DNA of 64,000 bases from NCBI GenBank assembly GCA_963751105.1, contig CAVVTG010000002.1:1798001-1862000 (forward strand), given 5' to 3'. The position numbers and the translations under genes were made by a program. How positions within the stretch are numbered: position 1 is the first letter of the stretch; every line of letters begins with the position of its first letter. Shown in pieces: positions 18,674 to 27,003 of this stretch. The DNA comes from JACVRW01 sp963751105. Lineage in GTDB: Bacteria; Actinomycetota; Thermoleophilia; Solirubrobacterales; Thermoleophilaceae. A model generated the notes under the pieces. The model was not told the origin of the DNA. It searched no databases and saw only the letters and a list, made by a program, of their open reading frames with translations.

Positions 18674-19375
18674 ATGCTCAGCTACCTGCGCCGCCACCAC
18701 CTCGGGTTGATCGCTCTCTTCTTCGCGCTCAGCGGAACCTCGTACGCCGTCTCCACCGGGTCGATCAACTCCCGGGAGATCCGCAACGGCACGATCGTCG
18801 GCAAGGACGTCCGCAACAACCGCCTGAGCGGCGCGGACATCGACAACGGGTCGGTGCGCTCGCGCGACATCCGCGACAACGCCCTGATCAGCTCCGACGT
18901 GCTCGACGCGAGCCTCAACGGGGGCGACCTGGCCAATTCGAGCGTCGACGGCGTGGACCTGCGTGACGGCACCGTCCGCGACGCCGATATCGGCGCCGAC
19001 TCGGTGTCGGGCGACGAGCTCACGAGCGGCTCGGTGCGCGGGGCCGAGGTGGCCAACGGCTCGCTGCGGGCGCAGGACCTGCAGGCGGGGCTGCTGGCGA
19101 GCGACGCCAACGTCCGCTTCGACGGGTTCCCGGTCGCGAGCGGCGGCACCGCCGGTCAGGCGGTGGGCTGCCCGGCCGGACAGCGGGCGCTGGGCGGCGG
19201 GGTGTCGTTCGCGAGCCCGGATCCGGGCGATCGCGTGACCCGGAGCGAGCCGCGGGTGGGCGGCGGCGTGCCGGGCGCCCAGGGCGCCGCGGCCACGGGC
19301 TGGGGCGGGTCCATCCTCAACGGCGGAGCCGCGCAGCGCACGGCGACGGTCTGGGTGGTCTGCGCCTCGCGCTAG
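18674..19375 (+). CDS. Exported beta-helix repeat protein, paralogue of the 2687 gene
   Basis: A 233-residue protein with a hydrophobic N-terminus (HHLGLIALFFALSGTSYAV) resembling a signal peptide or anchor. Residues about 27-137 are eleven tandem 10-residue units of the form S-V-x-x-x-D-I-x-x-G (e.g. SINSREIRNG, TIVGKDVRNN, SVRSRDIRDN), so a hydrophobic residue recurs every five positions, as in pentapeptide-repeat beta-helices. The rest is a Gly-rich domain with two cysteines (VGCPAGQ and VVCAS). GGGAGG just before the ATG supports the start. Function unknown. Confidence 0.78.
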   Translation: MLSYLRRHHLGLIALFFALSGTSYAVSTGSINSREIRNGTIVGKDVRNNRLSGADIDNGSVRSRDIRDNALISSDVLDASLNGGDLANSSVDGVDLRDGTVRDADIGADSVSGDELTSGSVRGAEVANGSLRAQDLQAGLLASDANVRFDGFPVASGGTAGQAVGCPAGQRALGGGVSFASPDPGDRVTRSEPRVGGGVPGAQGAAATGWGGSILNGGAAQRTATVWVVCASR

Positions 19376-19398
19376 CGCCGCTGAGAACCTCGGTCTCA

Positions 19399-19413
19399 CC
19401 CGGCCGAGCCGGG
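19399..19413 (+). terminator. Short GC hairpin, possible terminator
   Basis: A 6-bp stem (19399-19404 with 19408-19413) and 3-base loop lies 24 bases after the exported repeat protein and before the kinase gene. No T-run follows, so termination is uncertain. Confidence 0.35.
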
Positions 19414-19440
19414 CGCTCCCGCAATAGGATCGCGCCCGGC

Positions 19441-20367
19441 ATGAGGCCGGACTCGCATCCCGAGGTGCTGTGCGCGGGCATCGTTGTGGCCGACGCGATC
19501 GCGTCGCCGGTCGACGAGCTGCCGGAGCCGGGGCTGCTCGCCCTGGTCGACTCGGTTCTGCTGGCCACCGGCGGTTGCGCCCTGTCCACCGCCACCGCCC
19601 TGGCCGAGCTGGGCACCACCACGTCCCTGTGCGGCTGCGTCGGCCGCGACCTGATGGGCGACGTGCTGAGGCACGAGGCCCAGGCGCGCGGCCTCGACAC
19701 CGAGCATCTGCGGGGCAGCGACGAGCTCACCTCCGCGTCGCTCGTGCTCGACGCGAGCGACGGGGCGCGCACCTTCTTCCACAACCCGGGCGCCAGCGCC
19801 GCGCTGACGCCCGAGCACATCGAGGAGGCACTCGGCCCCGCCACGCGCTGGCTGCACGTGGGCGGCGCGCTGGTACTGCCGGGGCTCGACGGGCAGCCGC
19901 TGGCCGGCGTGCTCGAACGGGCTCGGGCCCGGGGGGTCACCACGAGCCTCGATCCGGTGCACGACGCCACCGGAGGCTGGGAGCGCGTGCACCCCTCGCT
20001 GCCCCATCTCGACCTGATCTGCCCCAACCTCGTGGAAGCCCGTGGCATTACGGGCCAGGAGTCGGCCGAGGACTGCGCCCGCTGGCTGCGCGACCGCGGG
20101 GTCGGGCGCGTGGCGGTGAAGCTGGGCCGCGAGGGCGCCTACGCCCTCGACGAGCAGACGGCCGAATGGCTGCCGGCCTTCGCCGTCGACACCCGCGACG
20201 AGACCGGCGCCGGTGACGCCTTCGCCGCCGGCCTCATCAACGGCCTGCTGCAGGACTGGCCGCTGGAGCGTGCCGTGCGGCTGGGCAACGCCGTCGGCGC
20301 CCTGTCCACGCGTGGGCTCGGCGCCAGCAGCACCCTGCCCGACCTCGAGGAGGCGATGGCCCTGTGA
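19441..20367 (+). CDS. PfkB-family carbohydrate kinase
   Basis: A 308-residue ribokinase/PfkB-fold sugar kinase. The C-terminal signature DETGAGDAFAAGLINGLL includes the GAGD anion hole and catalytic Asp. The N-terminal sugar-binding half contains ATGGCALSTATALAELG and CGCVGRDLMG. It starts a three-gene set with an aldolase (10-base gap) and a Gfo/Idh/MocA dehydrogenase. That order (kinase, then class I aldolase) suggests phosphorylation of a sugar or sugar acid that the aldolase then cleaves. The substrate is unknown. Confidence 0.9.
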   Translation: MRPDSHPEVLCAGIVVADAIASPVDELPEPGLLALVDSVLLATGGCALSTATALAELGTTTSLCGCVGRDLMGDVLRHEAQARGLDTEHLRGSDELTSASLVLDASDGARTFFHNPGASAALTPEHIEEALGPATRWLHVGGALVLPGLDGQPLAGVLERARARGVTTSLDPVHDATGGWERVHPSLPHLDLICPNLVEARGITGQESAEDCARWLRDRGVGRVAVKLGREGAYALDEQTAEWLPAFAVDTRDETGAGDAFAAGLINGLLQDWPLERAVRLGNAVGALSTRGLGASSTLPDLEEAMAL

Positions 20368-20377
20368 GAATCGCCCG

Positions 20378-21208
20378 ATGAGCATCGAACCCCGCATGCG
20401 CCGGCTGTTCGCGGCCGACGGACGCTGCTTCGACGTGGCCGTCGACCACGGCTTCTTCGGCGAGCCCCGCTTCCTCTCCGGGATCGAGAACCTGGCGGCC
20501 GCACTCGACGTGCTGGTGGAGGCGGCGCCGGACGCGATCCAGCTCTCCCCCGGCAGCGCGCCGCTGCTCCAGGAGCGCCCCGGGCCCAAGCCCGCGCTGG
20601 TGATGCGCACCGACGTCGCCAACGTCTACGGCCCCGAGATCGACGCGGACAGCCTCTACTTCTCCGAGGCCGTGCCCGAGGCCGTCGAGCGGGCGCTGCG
20701 CCTGGACGCGGCCTGCGCGGTGGTGAACCTGCTCTGGATCGACGGACGCCAGGACCTCCACCGGGCCTGCGTTCGCAACGTGGCTGCGCTCAAGGCGCGC
20801 TGTGAGCCCGCCGGGATGCCGCTGATGGTCGAGCCGCTGGCCATGCGACCCGGCGCGGCCGGCTACGGCGTGGACGGCGACCCCGAGCGCATCCGCGCGC
20901 TGGTGCGCCAGGCGGTCGAGCTGGGCGCCGACGTCATCAAGGCCGATCCCACCGACGACCTCGGCGACTACCCCGGCGTGATCGAGGTGGCGGGCCCGAT
21001 CCCGCTGCTGGTGCGCGGCGGCGGCCGCGCGAGCGACGAGGAGGTGCTCGAGCGCACTGCGAGCGTGATGGCCGCCGGTGCCGCGGGCATCGTCTACGGG
21101 CGCAACGTCATCCAGCACGAGCAGCCACTGAAGATGACCCGCGCGCTGATGTCCGTGGTGCACGACGGCGTCTCGGCGCCGGACGCCCTCGCGGGTCTCC
21201 GTGGCTGA
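20378..21208 (+). CDS. Class I aldolase, DhnA/LsrF/LacD-like (beta/alpha)8 enzyme
   Basis: A 276-residue TIM-barrel aldolase of the DeoC/FbaB/LacD superfamily. The N-terminal AVDHGFFG segment is typical of DhnA-like aldolases. A lysine on a predicted strand (LGADVIKADPTDD) fits the Schiff-base residue, and the phosphate-binding region GGGRASDEEVL plus GAAGIVYGRNVIQ completes the barrel. ATG 20378 is the natural start, ten bases after the kinase stop. It probably cleaves the phosphorylated product of the upstream kinase; sulfofructose-, tagatose- and inositol-type substrates are all possible. Confidence 0.85.
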   Translation: MSIEPRMRRLFAADGRCFDVAVDHGFFGEPRFLSGIENLAAALDVLVEAAPDAIQLSPGSAPLLQERPGPKPALVMRTDVANVYGPEIDADSLYFSEAVPEAVERALRLDAACAVVNLLWIDGRQDLHRACVRNVAALKARCEPAGMPLMVEPLAMRPGAAGYGVDGDPERIRALVRQAVELGADVIKADPTDDLGDYPGVIEVAGPIPLLVRGGGRASDEEVLERTASVMAAGAAGIVYGRNVIQHEQPLKMTRALMSVVHDGVSAPDALAGLRG

Positions 21209-22364
21209 GCGCGAGGTCCGTCTCGGCCTGATCGGCGGCGGCCTGATGGGTCGCGAGCTGGCCAGTACCGCGGCGCGCTGGGTCCACCTCGCCGACCTCG
21301 GCGTGCGGCCGCGGCTCGTTCACGTCTGCGACGTGAACCCCGAGGTGCTGGCCTGGTACGAGCGCCTGGCCGAGCCGCCCCGAATGGGGTCCGACTGGCG
21401 CGAAGTGCTGGCCGATCCGGAGGTCGAGGCGGTCTACATCGCCGTGCCGCACAACCTGCACGCCGAGCTCTACGTGGCGGCCCTCGAGGCGGGCAAGCAC
21501 CTGTTGGGCGAGAAGCCCTTCGGCATCGACCGGACGGCCAACGAGACCATCACGGAGGCCGTGGCCCGCCATCCCGAGCTGCTCGTGCGCTGCTCGTCCG
21601 AGATGCCGTTCTTCCCCGGCGGGCAGGAGGTCTGGCGCTGGATCGACGAAGGCCGCTTCGGCCGGCCGATCGAGGTCCGCTCGCTCTTCCTCCACTCGAG
21701 CGACCTCGACCCGGACAAGCCGATCAACTGGAAGCGCCGAGCCGAGACCAACGGCGCCTACGGGTGCCTCGGCGACCTCGGCATGCACGCGCTCCATCTG
21801 CCGCTGCGCGCGGGCTGGGCGCCGCTCGACGTGAGCGCCGTGCTGGGCGACTACTTCACCGAGCGCCCGGACGGCCGCGGCGGACAGGCAGCGGCGGACA
21901 CGCCCGACAACGCGGTGCTGCTGTGCCGCGCGGAGCACGACGGCCAAGAGTTCCCGCTGCGCATCGAGACCAAGCGGGTCGCCCCGGGCCACATGAACAC
22001 CTGGACGATCGAGGTGGACGGCACCGAGGGCTCCATCGCCTACACCACCAAGCGCCCCAAGACGCTGCGGACGATGAGCTACTCGCCCGGTGGCCCGCAA
22101 CGCTGGGAGGAGACCGACCTCGGATCCCAGTCGGCCTACCCGAGCATCACCGGCCCGATCTTCGAGTTCGGCTTCTCCGACGCGCTGCAGCAGATGTGGG
22201 CCGCCTTCCTCGACGAGCTGGCCCACGGCCGCGACGGCATGCGCCAGCCGTTCCACTGCGTGACCCCCGAGGAAGCGGCCTTCACCCACGACCTGTTCAC
22301 CGCCGCGCTGCGAAGCGACACGGAGCGCAGCGTGGAGCCTGTCGTGCCCCGGCGCCCGCTCTGA
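21201..22364 (+). CDS. Gfo/Idh/MocA-family oxidoreductase
   Basis: A 387-residue NAD(P)-dependent sugar or cyclitol dehydrogenase. The N-terminal Rossmann fold begins LGLIGGGLMGRELAS, the family motif EKPFG is present (LLGEKPFGID), and the C-terminal substrate domain contains GCLGDLGMHALHLPL with the usual His. The GTG start at 21201 overlaps the aldolase stop by 8 bases, so the two are translationally coupled. Together with the kinase it forms a self-contained catabolic cassette without an obvious transporter or regulator. Confidence 0.88.
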   Translation: MAEREVRLGLIGGGLMGRELASTAARWVHLADLGVRPRLVHVCDVNPEVLAWYERLAEPPRMGSDWREVLADPEVEAVYIAVPHNLHAELYVAALEAGKHLLGEKPFGIDRTANETITEAVARHPELLVRCSSEMPFFPGGQEVWRWIDEGRFGRPIEVRSLFLHSSDLDPDKPINWKRRAETNGAYGCLGDLGMHALHLPLRAGWAPLDVSAVLGDYFTERPDGRGGQAAADTPDNAVLLCRAEHDGQEFPLRIETKRVAPGHMNTWTIEVDGTEGSIAYTTKRPKTLRTMSYSPGGPQRWEETDLGSQSAYPSITGPIFEFGFSDALQQMWAAFLDELAHGRDGMRQPFHCVTPEEAAFTHDLFTAALRSDTERSVEPVVPRRPL

Positions 22365-22373
22365 GCGTCAGGC

Positions 22374-22979
22374 TCAGGCGGCGGCCTGGTCGCGCTCGCG
22401 CTCGCGCAGCTCGCGTAGCGCGCGCTTGCGCTCGTCGCGCGTGGTGCGGTCGAGGATCAGGACGCCGTCGAGGTGGTCGAGTTCGTGCTGGATGACGCGG
22501 GCCTCCAGGCCCGAGGCCTCGATCAGCCGGTCGGTGCCCTCCTCGTCGTGGGCGCGCACCCGCACGTGCACGGGCCGCTCGACGTCCACGCTGACTCCCG
22601 GGATCGAGAGGCAGCCCTCGTCGATGACCTCGGCGTCGTCGCTGGCCCACTCGATCCGAGGATTGGCCAGCGCGATCACCGGGGCGTCGGGGCCCACCCG
22701 GTAGACCAACAGGCGCTGCGAGATGCCGAGCTGCGGGGCGGCCAGGCCGACGCCCAGGGCGTCACCCATGATCCCCGCCATGCGACTGACCTGGCGACGC
22801 AGTGAGTCGTCGAAGCGGTCGACCTCGGTGGCTCGCGACTTGAGGACCGGGTCGCCCAGGCGGCGGATGAACGTCATCGCGGCCGCACGCCGCGCCTCGA
22901 GCTCGGGATCGAGGGCCGGGGCGTCCTGCTCGCGCTCGGCCTCCACCTCGAGATCGTGGTCTTGGGTGTCTGCGCTCAT
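22374..22979 (-). CDS. def: Peptide deformylase
   Basis: Removes the N-formyl group from nascent proteins. The three metal-site motifs are intact: GVGLAAPQLG (about 76-85), EGCLSIPG with ligand Cys about 123, and HELDHLDG with ligand His about 165 and 169. The protein is 201 residues with an acidic N-terminal extension of about 35 residues before the usual IRRLGDPVL start. It sits 51 bases downstream of priA on the same strand, the usual priA-def arrangement, but fmt is missing from the next position. Confidence 0.95.
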   Translation of the reverse strand: MSADTQDHDLEVEAEREQDAPALDPELEARRAAAMTFIRRLGDPVLKSRATEVDRFDDSLRRQVSRMAGIMGDALGVGLAAPQLGISQRLLVYRVGPDAPVIALANPRIEWASDDAEVIDEGCLSIPGVSVDVERPVHVRVRAHDEEGTDRLIEASGLEARVIQHELDHLDGVLILDRTTRDERKRALRELRERERDQAAA

Positions 22980-23030
22980 CGGCTCCGATTCTAACGCGAC
23001 GGGCCGCGTGAACGAGCGCCGGACGCGGCC

Positions 23031-25196
23031 TCACTGAGGGTCGACATCCACGGCAAAGCTGACCGCCGCGTGGGCGCGCTCGGCGGCCGTCGCCTCGACC
23101 GCCTCTCGCACCGCGACGATCGCGGCCGCGCGCTCCCGCGAGCGGATCAGGAGCTGGGCGCGGTGGCGCGACTGGCGCCGGAACAGGGGCGCCGGACCGA
23201 GCACCGGCACGTCTCCCGCGGCGATCCGCTCCCCCACGGCCCGGGCCGCGTCCAGCTCGGGCCCCGGCTCGGCCGCCGAGCAGACGATGCGGATCAGGCT
23301 GCCGTGTGGCGGGTAGCCGAGCAGAGCGCGCCGCCGCAGCTCGCCGGCCAGGAACGTCCTGGAGTCATGATGGGCGGCGAGCTCGAGCGCCCGGGCCGAC
23401 GGGTCGAGCGCCTGGACGATCACGCGGCCTCCGCGCGGTCCCCGTCCGCTCCGGCCGGCGAGCTGCGCGACGAGCGCGAACGTGCGCTCCTCGGCGCGGA
23501 AGTCGGGGAAGCGCAGGGTGGCGTCCGCGTCGAGGACCACACCGAGGGTCACATCGGGAAAGTCGTGTCCCTTGGCCACCATCTGCGTGCCGACGAGCAC
23601 CCCGGCCGCCGCCCGGTCGAAGCGCCCGAGCAACGAGACGACGCCGTCGGACGCCGCGGCGTCCGAGTCGAGGCGGAACACCGGCAGGGGCGACACCAGC
23701 TCCTCGATCGTGCCCTGGAGCTGCTCGGTGCCGGTGCCGTGGCGGGCCACCGACACCGAGCCGCAGTCCGGGCACGAGCCCGGGACTGGCTCCCGATGTC
23801 CGCAGTGATGGCAGGCGACCTCGTCGAGTGCCCGGTGGAGCACGAGCGTGACGTCGCAGTTCGGGCACTCCCACACGCGAGCGCAGTCGCGGCAGGAGAG
23901 GAAGTTCGACCAGCCGCGCCGGTTGAGCAGGACGATCGCCTTGCTCTGCTCCCGGCGAACTTCGTCGAGGGCCTGGCGCGTGCGCTCGTGAAGGGCTCCC
24001 TCGCAGCCGAGCATGCCCACCAGCTCCACGGGTGGCAGCCCACGCCCGTCCACCCGACGGGCCAGCTCGACGCGCGCGTGGCGGTGCAGGCTCTCCGGGC
24101 GGGGGGTTGCGCTGCCCATCACGAGCAGGGCACCCTCCTGCGTCGCCCGCCTCTCGGCCACGTTGCGGGCGTCGTAGCGCGGATCGCCCTCCTGCTTGTA
24201 GGACTGGTCGTGCTCCTCGTCGATCACGATCAGCCCGAGATCGGCGAACGGCGCGAACACCGCCGAGCGAGGCCCGACACAGACGCGCGCCTCGCCGCGC
24301 CTCATGCGCCACCACTCGTCGTAGCGCTCGCGGGGCGACAGGCGCGAGTGCATGACCGCCACCGAGTCGCCGAAGCGCTCCACGAAGCGGCCGGCGGTCT
24401 GCGGGGTGAGAGCGATCTCCGGCACGAGCACGATGGCCGAGCGGCCGCGCTCGAGCGCTTGCGCCACCGCCCTCAGGTAGACCTCGGTCTTGCCGCTGCC
24501 GGTGACGCCGTGGATCAGGAGCGGCGCCGGCGCGGCGGTGTCAAGCGCGCTCTCGATCCGGTCCAGCGCGGCGACCTGAGCCGGTGTGGGCTCCACCTGT
24601 CCCGCCAGCGCGCCCACGCCCTCCACGCGCGGCCGCCGCGGCGGCTCGATCGCGTCGTCAAGGCGGATCAGGCCGCGCCGCTCGAGGCTGCGCAGCGTCG
24701 AGTGCCCGCAGCCGGCGCGGTGGGCCAACGCCGCCGCGCCTGCCGGGCCCTCGCGGAGGGCTTCGAGCGCCACCCGCTGGCGCGAGCCCAGGCGCCCTCC
24801 TTCCCTCACGAGCGTCTCCCCGGCAGGGGTGATGGCGGCCCTCAGCGAGCGCCGGGGCACGAGGGGACGGGCTGCGCCCGTGCCGGTGCCCGGCGGCAGG
24901 ACAAGGGCCAGGCCGCGCGCCGGCGTCGAGACGTATTCACGCGCCACCCACAGCCCAAGCTCCACCAGTGACCGGGGCACGTCGGCCTCCAGGGCGGCCA
25001 GCGGCTGGGCCAGTCGCTCCAGCGGCAGCTCGGACTCCTCGGCTACGCCCACGACCACGCCGAGCAGGCGGCGGCGCCCAAAGGGAACCACGAGCATGCT
25101 GCCCACGCCCACCGCCTCGAGCGATCCGTCGAGCAGGTAGTCGAACGGGCCGCGCAGGGCGCGCGCGGGCGTGAGCGGCTCGACCTTGGCGATCAC
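23031..25196 (-). CDS. priA: Primosomal protein N' (PriA helicase)
   Basis: A 722-residue replication-restart helicase. It has an intact Walker A (GVTGSGKTEVYLRAV), a DEEH Walker B box (IVIDEEHDQSYKQ), a motif III-like GSATP and the eight-cysteine zinc insertion (CRDCARVWECPNC; CHHCGHREPVPGSCPDCG). Many actinobacterial PriA homologues have lost helicase motifs; this one keeps them. The GTG at 25196 (VIAKVEPLTPARALRGPFDY) matches the usual start of the DNA-binding domain; a longer frame upstream is probably not translated. It is divergent from the adenylate cyclase. Confidence 0.93.
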   Translation of the reverse strand: MIAKVEPLTPARALRGPFDYLLDGSLEAVGVGSMLVVPFGRRRLLGVVVGVAEESELPLERLAQPLAALEADVPRSLVELGLWVAREYVSTPARGLALVLPPGTGTGAARPLVPRRSLRAAITPAGETLVREGGRLGSRQRVALEALREGPAGAAALAHRAGCGHSTLRSLERRGLIRLDDAIEPPRRPRVEGVGALAGQVEPTPAQVAALDRIESALDTAAPAPLLIHGVTGSGKTEVYLRAVAQALERGRSAIVLVPEIALTPQTAGRFVERFGDSVAVMHSRLSPRERYDEWWRMRRGEARVCVGPRSAVFAPFADLGLIVIDEEHDQSYKQEGDPRYDARNVAERRATQEGALLVMGSATPRPESLHRHARVELARRVDGRGLPPVELVGMLGCEGALHERTRQALDEVRREQSKAIVLLNRRGWSNFLSCRDCARVWECPNCDVTLVLHRALDEVACHHCGHREPVPGSCPDCGSVSVARHGTGTEQLQGTIEELVSPLPVFRLDSDAAASDGVVSLLGRFDRAAAGVLVGTQMVAKGHDFPDVTLGVVLDADATLRFPDFRAEERTFALVAQLAGRSGRGPRGGRVIVQALDPSARALELAAHHDSRTFLAGELRRRALLGYPPHGSLIRIVCSAAEPGPELDAARAVGERIAAGDVPVLGPAPLFRRQSRHRAQLLIRSRERAAAIVAVREAVEATAAERAHAAVSFAVDVDPQ

Positions 25197-25251
25197 TCGA
25201 CCGAAGCTACGAGCCGGCCCGGACGGCCAGAGTTGCACCCGACCCGCGACG

Positions 25252-26385
25252 ATGCGGCGCGTGGCGATCGATTTCGAGCGAGAGGGGCTGCTGGAGAGTG
25301 CCGGGGAGGGCGTGGCCCGGGAGGCGCGGCTGGAGCTGCTGCGCACGCTCGAGAAGGAGGGCTTTACGATCGACGAGCTGAGGCGCGCAGCGGCCGAGGA
25401 CCGCTTGGCCCTGCTCCCGGTCGAGCGGGTGCTGGAGGCCGAGGGGCCGCGCTACACCCAGCGCGAGGTGGCCGAAGCCGCGGGGGTCGAGCTCGACTTC
25501 CTGCGCGACGCCCGTCGCGCCCTGGGCGAGCCCGACGTCGGCCCCGATCAGCGGGCGCTCACCGACGAGGACCTCGATCTCGCCCGGCAGGCCGCCGTGC
25601 TGATGGCCGCGGGAATGGACCGTGAGGGCTTCCTCGAGCTCACGCGGGTGATGAGCCAGGCCATGGGCACGGTGGCCTCGTCGATGATCGCCACCCTCGG
25701 CCAGGCGCTGCTTCACCCCGGCGACACCGAGCGCGACCTCGGCCTGCGCTACGCCGACTCGCTGCGCCGGCTGGGTCCGCTGGCCGGCCCGGCGCTCCAG
25801 AACATGCTCAGCATGCGCATGCGCGACCAGATCCGACAGGCGGTGGTCGGACAGGCGGAGCTCGAGAGTGGCCGGCTGCCGGGCGCCCAGGACTTGGTGG
25901 TGGGTTTCGTCGACATCGTGGGCTTCACCGAGCTGGGCGAGCAGGTCCCGGCGGACGAGCTCGGGCGCGTGATCGGCGATTTCGAGCGCCGGGTGGAGGA
26001 CGCCGCGCGCATGCCGGTGCGGGTGGTCAAGACCATCGGCGACGCCGCGATGCTCGTGGCCCCCGCGCCCGATCCGCTGCTAGCGGCCATGCTCGGGCTG
26101 GTGAAGAGCTCGGGCGAGGATCCCGCAGCGCCGCTGCTGCGGGCCGGCCTCGCCTCCGGGGAAGCGCTGCCGCGAGCCGGCGACTACTACGGCAGCCCGG
26201 TCAACCTGGCCAGCCGCCTCACCGCCTTCGCCCGGCGCGGAAGCGTGGTCGCCACCGAGCGGGTCAAGCAGTCAGCCGTGCGCGACTACCACTGGTCCTA
26301 TGCCGGGCGCCACCGCTTCAAGGGAGTGCGCGACGAGGTGTCGGTCCACCGCGTGCGCCGGGCCCGGGCCTCGGCTCCGGACTAG
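25252..26385 (+). CDS. Class III adenylate cyclase with N-terminal regulatory domain
   Basis: A 377-residue soluble cyclase. Residues 1 to about 200 are a helical regulatory domain resembling the pH-sensing, autoinhibitory region of the mycobacterial Rv1264 type; the cyclase domain follows. Catalytic residues are all visible: metal Asp in VGFVDIVGFTELG and KTIGDAAML, adenine-specifying Lys in the same KTIGD segment, Asp in GDYYGSP, and transition-state Asn/Arg in NLASRL. It should therefore make cAMP as a homodimer. ATG 25252 was chosen. Its last four bases overlap the convergent GcvT-like gene. Confidence 0.88.
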   Translation: MRRVAIDFEREGLLESAGEGVAREARLELLRTLEKEGFTIDELRRAAAEDRLALLPVERVLEAEGPRYTQREVAEAAGVELDFLRDARRALGEPDVGPDQRALTDEDLDLARQAAVLMAAGMDREGFLELTRVMSQAMGTVASSMIATLGQALLHPGDTERDLGLRYADSLRRLGPLAGPALQNMLSMRMRDQIRQAVVGQAELESGRLPGAQDLVVGFVDIVGFTELGEQVPADELGRVIGDFERRVEDAARMPVRVVKTIGDAAMLVAPAPDPLLAAMLGLVKSSGEDPAAPLLRAGLASGEALPRAGDYYGSPVNLASRLTAFARRGSVVATERVKQSAVRDYHWSYAGRHRFKGVRDEVSVHRVRRARASAPD

Positions 26386-26993
26386 TGCTCGCCCGGGTGG
26401 CTGCGCGCCGCGGCCGCCAGCCGGTCGAGCGCCTCGCTGCCCACCGGCGAGATGCCCAGGTCGCGGCCCGCGTCGAGCAGCGCGTGCCACACCGGCTCGA
26501 GCTCTCCGCCTTCGAGCAGCAGGAGGAAGTGATCGTGCTCCTCGTGGACGATGACCGCCGGGGTGTGCACCACCTGCCCAGCGACGACTCCGTGCAGCGG
26601 CAGATCGGCCGGCAGGCCCGCCCGCTCGAGCACCCTGGCGGCCCTGGGTCCCACCACCGACAGCGCCGTGCCCCCGCTCACCGGGCGCGCCGTGACGGCC
26701 AGGCCCCCGCCGGCAATGGCGCGCCCGGTGACCTGCCGCCAGCGGGCCACGCCGCTGGGCATGCCGGCCACCACGGCCCGGTCGGGGCCCACGCGGCAGC
26801 ACCAGGTCCCACCCACGCACGCGGCGGTGCCCGGCTCGGGCACCGAGTCGGGCACCGCCACCTCGAGCACGTGTGTGAGCAGGGGCTCGGGCCCCTCGAT
26901 CGACATCAGGCTCCACCCGGAGCGGTCGACCAGGCCGGCGGCCTTGGCGCAGACCGCCATCTCGGCGGCCACCGATCCGTAGCGGGCGATCAA
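26382..26993 (-). CDS. GcvT/SoxG-like folate-binding-fold protein
   Basis: A 203-residue protein resembling part of the aminomethyltransferase/YgfZ/sarcosine oxidase gamma superfamily: AAGLVDRSGWSLMSIEGPEP at the start, GGTALSVVGPRAARVLE in the middle and ISPVGSEALDRLA at the end. It is shorter than GcvT (about 360 residues) and closer in size to sarcosine oxidase gamma. The TTG start is well supported by GGGAGG five bases upstream. It follows the MetE-like gene by 10 bases and is almost certainly co-transcribed, suggesting a joint folate- or methyl-related role. Exact function unknown. Confidence 0.65.
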   Translation of the reverse strand: MIARYGSVAAEMAVCAKAAGLVDRSGWSLMSIEGPEPLLTHVLEVAVPDSVPEPGTAACVGGTWCCRVGPDRAVVAGMPSGVARWRQVTGRAIAGGGLAVTARPVSGGTALSVVGPRAARVLERAGLPADLPLHGVVAGQVVHTPAVIVHEEHDHFLLLLEGGELEPVWHALLDAGRDLGISPVGSEALDRLAAAARSHPGEH

Positions 26994-27003
26994 CGGCGCC
27001 TCC

